In this document: positions 58,487-64,000 of the stretch, piece by piece
How positions within the stretch are numbered: position 1 is the first letter of the stretch
Layout: the number at the start of each line of letters is the position of its first letter
Assembly (NCBI GenBank): GCA_001510575.1
Contig: LNGK01000008.1
Location: 5,032,981 to 5,096,980 of the forward strand
DNA from: Knoxdaviesia capensis
Taxonomy: Eukaryota; Ascomycota; Sordariomycetes; Microascales; Gondwanamycetaceae
DNA length: 64,000 bases
Reading direction: 5' to 3'
Position numbers and translations under genes: made by a program
The notes under the pieces: model-generated
Told to the model about the DNA's origin: nothing
Databases searched by the model: none
Seen by the model: only the letters and a program-made list of their open reading frames with translations

Positions 58487-59427
58487 GCTTTCCCCTCTGT
58501 CTCGGGTTGCTTTTGTTTTGATGATTCCCCGTTTTGTTTTTCTCAGTGCATAATTTCCTTTTTTTTCATCTTCTTTTCCTGTATCTGCTCCTCATTTTTG
58601 TTTATGTTCCTATTTCTCTGGCATTTCCTTGATTGCTTATCTGGATTTAAAAATTATGGGGAGGACATGTGTTTATCTTTATTGTAAAATTTTCAAATAA
58701 CTCGAAATTCCAATGAGTGTAATTACCAGATTTGGGACCCTGTTGAAGTGCACAAGTAATATCTTGGTCCGTGGCTTTCTCTTGAAGCTTCTCGTGATGA
58801 TGTGTAGTAATGGTCGTCTGAATAGGGGAAGCTCCAACGAGGCAAGGCTATGAAAGCCATATACCGAGATGCTATCGGGGTTCTTTAATATCATGTAAAT
58901 TGGCAGCAATGCTTTACTCGGGAACTGAAAAATCCTGAAACACGCCAGATTTCACATATAGGGCACCAGTTTTCAGAGCCTCGTCTTTCGGCGGGTTTCC
59001 GTTTCTTCAGTGGCTGTCTTCAGCAGATGTTTCAGGGGCCAACATCACTGGAATTTCGGCATCCCACCCCTTCTAATAAATGCATTTTCGTCACTCTGGT
59101 CTTCTGATTATCCCCCTCTTCATCCCCCACCGTGGTGCTTTTCCCTTCCCTTTTTTTTTTTTTTTTTCTCTTCCTTGTTGACGTCGTCTTGACACTTTTC
59201 GCCTCCCTCCTTTTTTTTTCATGCACGTATTTATTGGCCTTCCACGAGAAGACGCGAATAGTCTTTCCCTCTTATATACCTCTGGACCCTTCCCGAGTCG
59301 CTCACTCCGGTATCTCGACACTCTCCGAGCCAATCTCTATATATCGACGACTCTGCTGTCCTATACTCGCCACCTTCACCGCGAGCCCCGTTCGTTCGTT
59401 CAAATTCGAAGACATATCTGACAAGTC
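58487..59427. other. Intergenic between CPA1 and ARF-GAP gene
   Basis: About 940 bp: CPA1 3' UTR and the promoter/leader of the next gene, with a T tract at 59149-59168. No gene is supported. Confidence 0.55.
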
Positions 59428-61120
59428 ATGGCGGCGGCAAAAGCCATGTGGGAGGTTGATCCCGAGACGAGATCAAAGGTAAGGCCCAGACGTTCGCATG
59501 AACAAAAGCAACAACAACATCCAGGCCGGATCGCGTGGTGTTGCGAGCGGCAATTGACGACAGAGCCTCTATTGATTTCCATCCCATCCGAGCCCGTTCC
59601 CCTCCGAGTCGCGTGCCCCTAGTTTCCCCGGAGGCTCGGCGGTCCCCCTCGGTGATATTTTTCCCCCTCTTTGTCTTCAGTCTGGATAGGTTCAGACGAA
59701 GCACAAGCAACCGTCCAACGCCACATACGTCTACGGCGCAAGACGGCGGTGGTGCGACATGCTGAGACTTTCTCTATATTCTTCTATCGCGAACACACAC
59801 TCTAACATAATGCCCTCCTTCCTCCGTCCCCCAATACAGCTCGCCGCGATCCAAAAAGACGCCGGAAACACCATCTGCTGCGACTGCAACGCACCCTCAC
59901 CGCAATGGGCCTCCCCCAAGTTCGGCATCTTCATCTGCCTGACCTGCGCCGGCACGCACCGCGGCCTGGGCGTGCACATCAGCTTTGTGCGCAGCATCTC
60001 CATGGACGCCTTCAAAGCGTCTGAAATCGACCGCATGCGCCTCGGCGGCAACGCCGCCTGGCGCGCCTTCTTCGACAACCACGCCGTGTCCCGCATGCGC
60101 GGCCTGCGCTTCGACGACGCCACCATCGCCGAGCGCTACTCCGGCGAGGTCGGCGACGAGTACAAGGAGCGCCTGTCCGCCAAGGTCGACGGCCGCGAGT
60201 ACGTCCCCGTCGAGAAGAAACCCGCCGCTGCGCCCCACTCGTCGACCCCGTCCGGCCCGACCTCGTCCGCACAGCTGTCCGGGTCCCGGCAAAACACGCC
60301 CTCGCCATCCCTCGGCGGCGGTGCGGGTCCTGGCGGACAGGGCAAGGCGCGGGTCGACGATAAGTACTTTGCGCGGCTCGGCGCCAGCAACGCCGGCCGC
60401 CCGGACTACCTGCCCCCCAGCCAGGGCGGCAAATACACCGGATTCGGAAGCACCCCTGGCCCGGCTGCCGGCGGCGGCTCGTCCGGAGGTGCCGCCTTGC
60501 CGACCTACGACGACCTGCAGCGTGATCCAGTTGCAGCCCTTACGCGTGGCTTCGGCTGGTTCACGTCTACCGTGACAACTACCGCGAAGACTGTCAACGA
60601 CAGCTACATACAACCGACTGCCACAAAGGTTTGCTTGCCCCCCCTCCCCTTCCCCGACCTCCAATTCCGTCGCCTCTCCAATCACCCACCCATCATCCAC
60701 TAACCGAAACTCCCTGCTCCCCCCACCCCACACACACAGATCGCCGAATCCGAACAATGGAAGACCGCCCAAAACACCGCCTCGCAGGTCGCCCGCTCCG
60801 CGCAACAAGGCGCCCGCTCCGCCCAGGACGGCTTCACCCGCTTCGTCGAGGGCCCTTCTGCCAGCCCCGGCGGCGCCAACTCCGGCATGCGCTCGTCGTC
60901 AGCGCGCTACGCACCGCTGGACGAGTCGCGAACCGAGTTCTGGGACTCGTTCTCGTCCATCGCCGGCTCGCCCGCACCCCATGGTTCCGCCGCCGCTGGC
61001 AACGCCTCCGCTCTCTCCGGTGGTGCTGGCGCACTGGGCACGTCGGCCATGTCGAGTGGCAAAGGCGGGTCCAAGGGTGGGCCAATGTCGAAAAAGGCCG
61101 ACGATTGGGATGATTGGTAG
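59428..61120 (+). CDS. GCS1: ADP-ribosylation factor GTPase-activating protein (Gcs1/ArfGAP1 type)
   Basis: Three exons (59428-59478, 59840-60628, 60740-61120) give 406 aa. Exon 1 encodes MAAAKAMWEVDPETRSK, the family start W-x-x-D-P-E-T. Exon 2 has the ArfGAP zinc finger C-x2-C-x16-C-x2-C (CDCNAPSPQWASPKFGIFIC..C), the arginine finger region AGTHRGLGVHISFVRS, then RPDYLPPSQGGKYTGFGSTP, typical of Gcs1. Amphipathic ALPS-like Ser/Thr/Gly-rich segments follow, and the protein ends KKADDWDDW. It stimulates GTP hydrolysis by Arf1 on Golgi COPI vesicles. Intron 1 is long for this genome (361 nt, donor GTAAGG) and carries A-rich and C-rich parts. Intron 2 has donor GTTTGC and a CA-rich acceptor. 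Exon 2 is very GC-rich. Confidence 0.94.
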
Positions 61121-62246
61121 GGTAGATCTTCGTCCCTCCCTTCCTTTCCCCGTCTTTCTTGGTGTATTGTCCTCCTTGGTTCCATTCTTGCCTGTCGTCT
61201 CCCTCTATCTTCTCATTAAGCGCATGTTTTATGTTCCTCCTTCAGTACTTATCATGAGCTGGATATGTCTTTGTCGTCTGCTTCTTAATCCGCATTAACT
61301 AGGTGCGCTCCTCTGGATAGCACCTGTTTTGTCTCTGTTTTGTCTGTTTGTAGTTCTCGAGAAAGGGAACCCAACCATCGATATTATTTGGCTAATAGAA
61401 CCCACATAGCCATTCTGTCAATATATACTGCTCCTGTTTGTTGTCTGTCACCTCACTAAATGCTGCTCTTCGAGTACATTTTCACATATACCGAAGCTTG
61501 AAAAAACATCGTGTCCGCATTTAATATTCGTTGCGCCTAAACTTTTCCTCTTCCTCCCAGAAAACCCATCCCAATCCGGATATGACTAGTGTACAGTACA
61601 ACCCGCACGCAGGTGGGTGTTCAAGAAGCGTCGAGGACGGAGTAACAAATACATGAATGAGGGCGAAAAGAAACGTAAGAAAATAGCAAAGGCAAAAGGC
61701 AAGAGTTAAGGGTGGTGTTGTGGGGATAAACTCTAGCGAGGGGTTGAAGACATGAAAGCAAGAAATAGATGATGAATGATCATCAAACCATAACAACCGG
61801 CAAGATCAAACCCCACCATAGCTAGATATGAGAGGATAGGAAAAAGAAAGGACAGTAAGGATGTGTATCTGTCGTCGTGTCCTTGGTTGCCGAGATAATC
61901 ATCCCAACAAATGGCTATGAGACAAACGACAAGAAAAGAGCGCGAGACAACAGGGAGAAAAGCAAGCATGTGAAAAAATTAGCCACAATTTTTTTTCCCC
62001 CCGTACACCACATCCATCTAGCTGAAATTTAGGTTTCCTGTTTTTTTTGGGGTGCCAATAAAGGTACTATTCTAATAATCGTAAAGAGCAAAAAAGATTC
62101 TGGGGAATATTGTTCATAATGACGACTCGTTCGTTAAGCAGCGGGATGCAAGGACGTGGATGGCCGCCGCAGGTCTGCATTGACGATGTTTGCCGCGATC
62201 GTGGGGATAAACGGTGGGCGGTTGCTCGCACGCGCACACATTGCAT
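61121..62246. other. Intergenic, convergent 3' ends
   Basis: About 1.1 kb with 3' UTRs of the convergent ARF-GAP and RRM genes. A/T-rich near 61980-62080. No gene is supported. Confidence 0.55.
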
Positions 62247-63972
62247 TTAGGCAACGGTGGGGGTAGCCTCAACCTCGGCCTCGATACCGTTGGACTCGCC
62301 CTCGGCGGCCTTGTCGGTCTTGTCGGGGCTGTCAATGGCAACCTTGACCTCGATCTGGCGGCCCTCGACCTCCTTCAGGTTCATCTCGGAGATGGCCTTC
62401 TGCTGCATCTCCTCAGACTCAAGGGTGACAAATCCGAAGCCACGGCCCTTGCGAGCTTCGCCACGAGCCTGGAGCTTCTTGATCATATAAGAAGGGATCG
62501 GGCGGAGAGCAACCTTGGCCGACACCGGCTTGTAATCGGTGAACAACTGCTTGAGCTATTGGAGGATAAGAAGAGGTTGGTGAGCAATCGAATTTCAGGA
62601 TGGCGGCCAGACAAAACAGAGGTGCGCATATATCCAGCGGGGATCGGAGATTCTGGAAACAGACATACCTTTTCCTCGGTGAGATCGTAAGGCAGGTTGG
62701 TGACCATGACCTTGACCTTGGACTGAATGCCGTTGTCAGGGGGACCCTTGTGAGTCTTTCGCTTAGGGGACTTGGACTTGGACTTGGTGGTCTGTTGTAG
62801 TAACGATAACTGTGTTAGTAACCCGTTGTCAAAACATTTCAAAGCGAATAGACTGAGGATAATCACTGGTTCACCGTACCTTGGTGGCAGAAACCTCGGC
62901 CTCCTCAGTCGGGGCAACAGAGGTAGCGTCTCCAACGGGGGCGGCATCGGTCTTCTCGTCCTTCTTGCCACCCTGGGCCTGCGTTGTCGAAAAGGAAATC
63001 GAGTCAGTACGGGTTTCGGGAATGCAATGGTTGATATACATCAGGTCGGCTTACGCGGCGTCTGGTGCGGCCACCAGCACGGCCTGAGGCCTGGCGGCGG
63101 GGACCATCGGTGGGGGTACCCTCGGTGGTGTTCTCCTGGGGCATCCGCGCAAGCTGAACGGACACCTTACGCTCCAGGACCAGCTTGTGGTTCAGCTCAG
63201 TGATAGCGCGCTGGGCTTCTTCGGGGGTGGCCACATCGACAAAGGCATATCCGACGGACTTCTGGGTGTGAGGGTTCTTCGGGATAGAAACAGACTTGCT
63301 GTATGATTAAAAAAAAATTCTGTCAGTAAACCAGGTTTTGGTGACAAGTTGATTGGCCTGTGAATAATGTTCGATATGCATATAACCCATATAATGCATG
63401 TAACGGGACAGGGCAAGAAAAGTTTTTGTAGTGGAAAAAAATTAGGGCTTGCATCTCCCAGTAGGGGAGAGGGGGGGATGTGATGAGCGACTGCGTCTAT
63501 TCATCAAAATGCAATCAACACCTCTTACGATACTCTCAAAGAGTATGAAGTGGCTTTTCTGACGCATCTAATTCCATGAAAATTCAAGTTATTGAAGCCC
63601 CACATAGCCACATAGAAGCTGGGGTTGCTGTGAGCACGACAGCACAGGACACCAAACTTGGTGCAATGAGTGAGGCTGTCTGAATATGGGAATCGCTTAA
63701 GGTGGCAGAAAGGGAATGGGATTCGAATGGAGCAATACGTACACATCAAATCCCTCGAAGAACTCCTCCAACTGATCATCGGTAGCAGCATAGGCGACGT
63801 TACCAAGATAAAGGCGACGTCCCTCGGCAACACTGGTGTGATCAACATCAGTGCCGTTGGTTTTACCCTCTCCAACAGAGGCAGGTTCCTTGTCGTTCAC
63901 GGACAACTTGGCCAAGTCGGCAACAGGGACGGCCACACCATTGGTGGCGGTGGCATCGGTAGCAGCAGACAT
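62247..63972 (-). CDS. Two-RRM RNA-binding protein
   Basis: Five exons (63972-63743, 63298-63055, 62978-62880, 62791-62669, 62555-62247) give 334 aa, all joins in phase. RRM1 has RNP2 RLYLGNVAYAAT and RNP1 KSVGYAFVDVATPEEA; the intron after DV falls inside the domain. A basic Arg/Gly linker (GRAGGRTRRR) and a Lys/Ser-Pro stretch (TKSKSKSPKRK) separate it from RRM2, with RNP2 VMVTNLPYDLT and RNP1 GRGFGFVTLESEEM. The tail is acidic and Ala/Thr-rich. It probably binds RNA in nucleus or cytoplasm; the target is not known, and I cannot place it with a specific yeast orthologue. Intron 1 is long (444 nt). The others are 76, 88 and 113 nt. The start codon lies at 63970-63972, close to the window end, so its promoter is outside. 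Confidence 0.87.
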
Positions 63973-64000
63973 TGTGATTGTTTTTTTCCTTGGTTTTGGC

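Noticed and set aside
59897..60808. 303-codon minus-strand frame opposite the ARF-GAP gene
   Set aside because: Antisense shadow caused by high third-position GC in the ARF-GAP exon.

Overview
The window is nuclear DNA of a filamentous ascomycete (Pezizomycotina). Evidence: short spliceosomal introns (mostly 50-100 nt) with GT..AG borders; fungal-type genes (NTE1 lysophospholipase, an EglC-like GPI-anchored GH17 glucanase, a fused MogA/MoeA protein, a TM9/EMP70 protein); and, most tellingly, an arginine attenuator peptide uORF of the Neurospora arg-2 type ahead of the carbamoyl-phosphate synthase small subunit gene. The class cannot be fixed from the sequence. Twenty protein genes are called, most with exon joins checked for reading phase by hand. 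No tRNA, rRNA, CRISPR or intact transposon was recognised.

Layout. 0-3.1 kb: 3' part of a CLC chloride/proton exchanger (+), then a TMEM42-like membrane protein (-). 4.0-6.1 kb: TFIIA small subunit (-) and V-ATPase c'' subunit (+), divergent. 6.8-10.1 kb: molybdenum cofactor synthase (-) and RNase P/MRP subunit Pop5 (+), divergent. 10.2-17.4 kb: GPN2-type GTPase (-) and NTE1 phospholipase (+), divergent. 17.7-23.0 kb: an aromatic amino acid decarboxylase and a TM9 protein, both (-). 23-26.5 kb: intergenic. 26.5-31.2 kb: GH17 glucanase and a ZIP transporter (+). 31.2-42.3 kb: an 11-kb stretch with no convincing gene. 42.3-48.3 kb: alpha-arrestin-like protein (+) and a hamartin/TSC1 homologue (-), convergent. 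49.0-53.5 kb: an unrecognised nuclear-looking protein (-), an assembly gap, and an acinus-like RRM protein (+). 54-64 kb: ETF-beta, CPA1 with its AAP uORF, a Gcs1-type ARF-GAP (all +), and a two-RRM protein (-).

The genes are mostly housekeeping and do not form a cluster. Two links to nutrient control stand out: TSC1 (TORC1 control) and CPA1 with an arginine-sensing uORF.

The best observations are gene-structure ones. The AAP uORF is split over three exons by two introns, and retention of either intron would destroy the attenuator. A 19-nt last exon gives the TM9 protein its KVD tail. A separate C-terminal exon extends TSC1. POP5 holds a stop-free 99-nt intron. A histidine-rich linker joins the two molybdenum cofactor domains. 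An acinus-like protein appears next to the gap.
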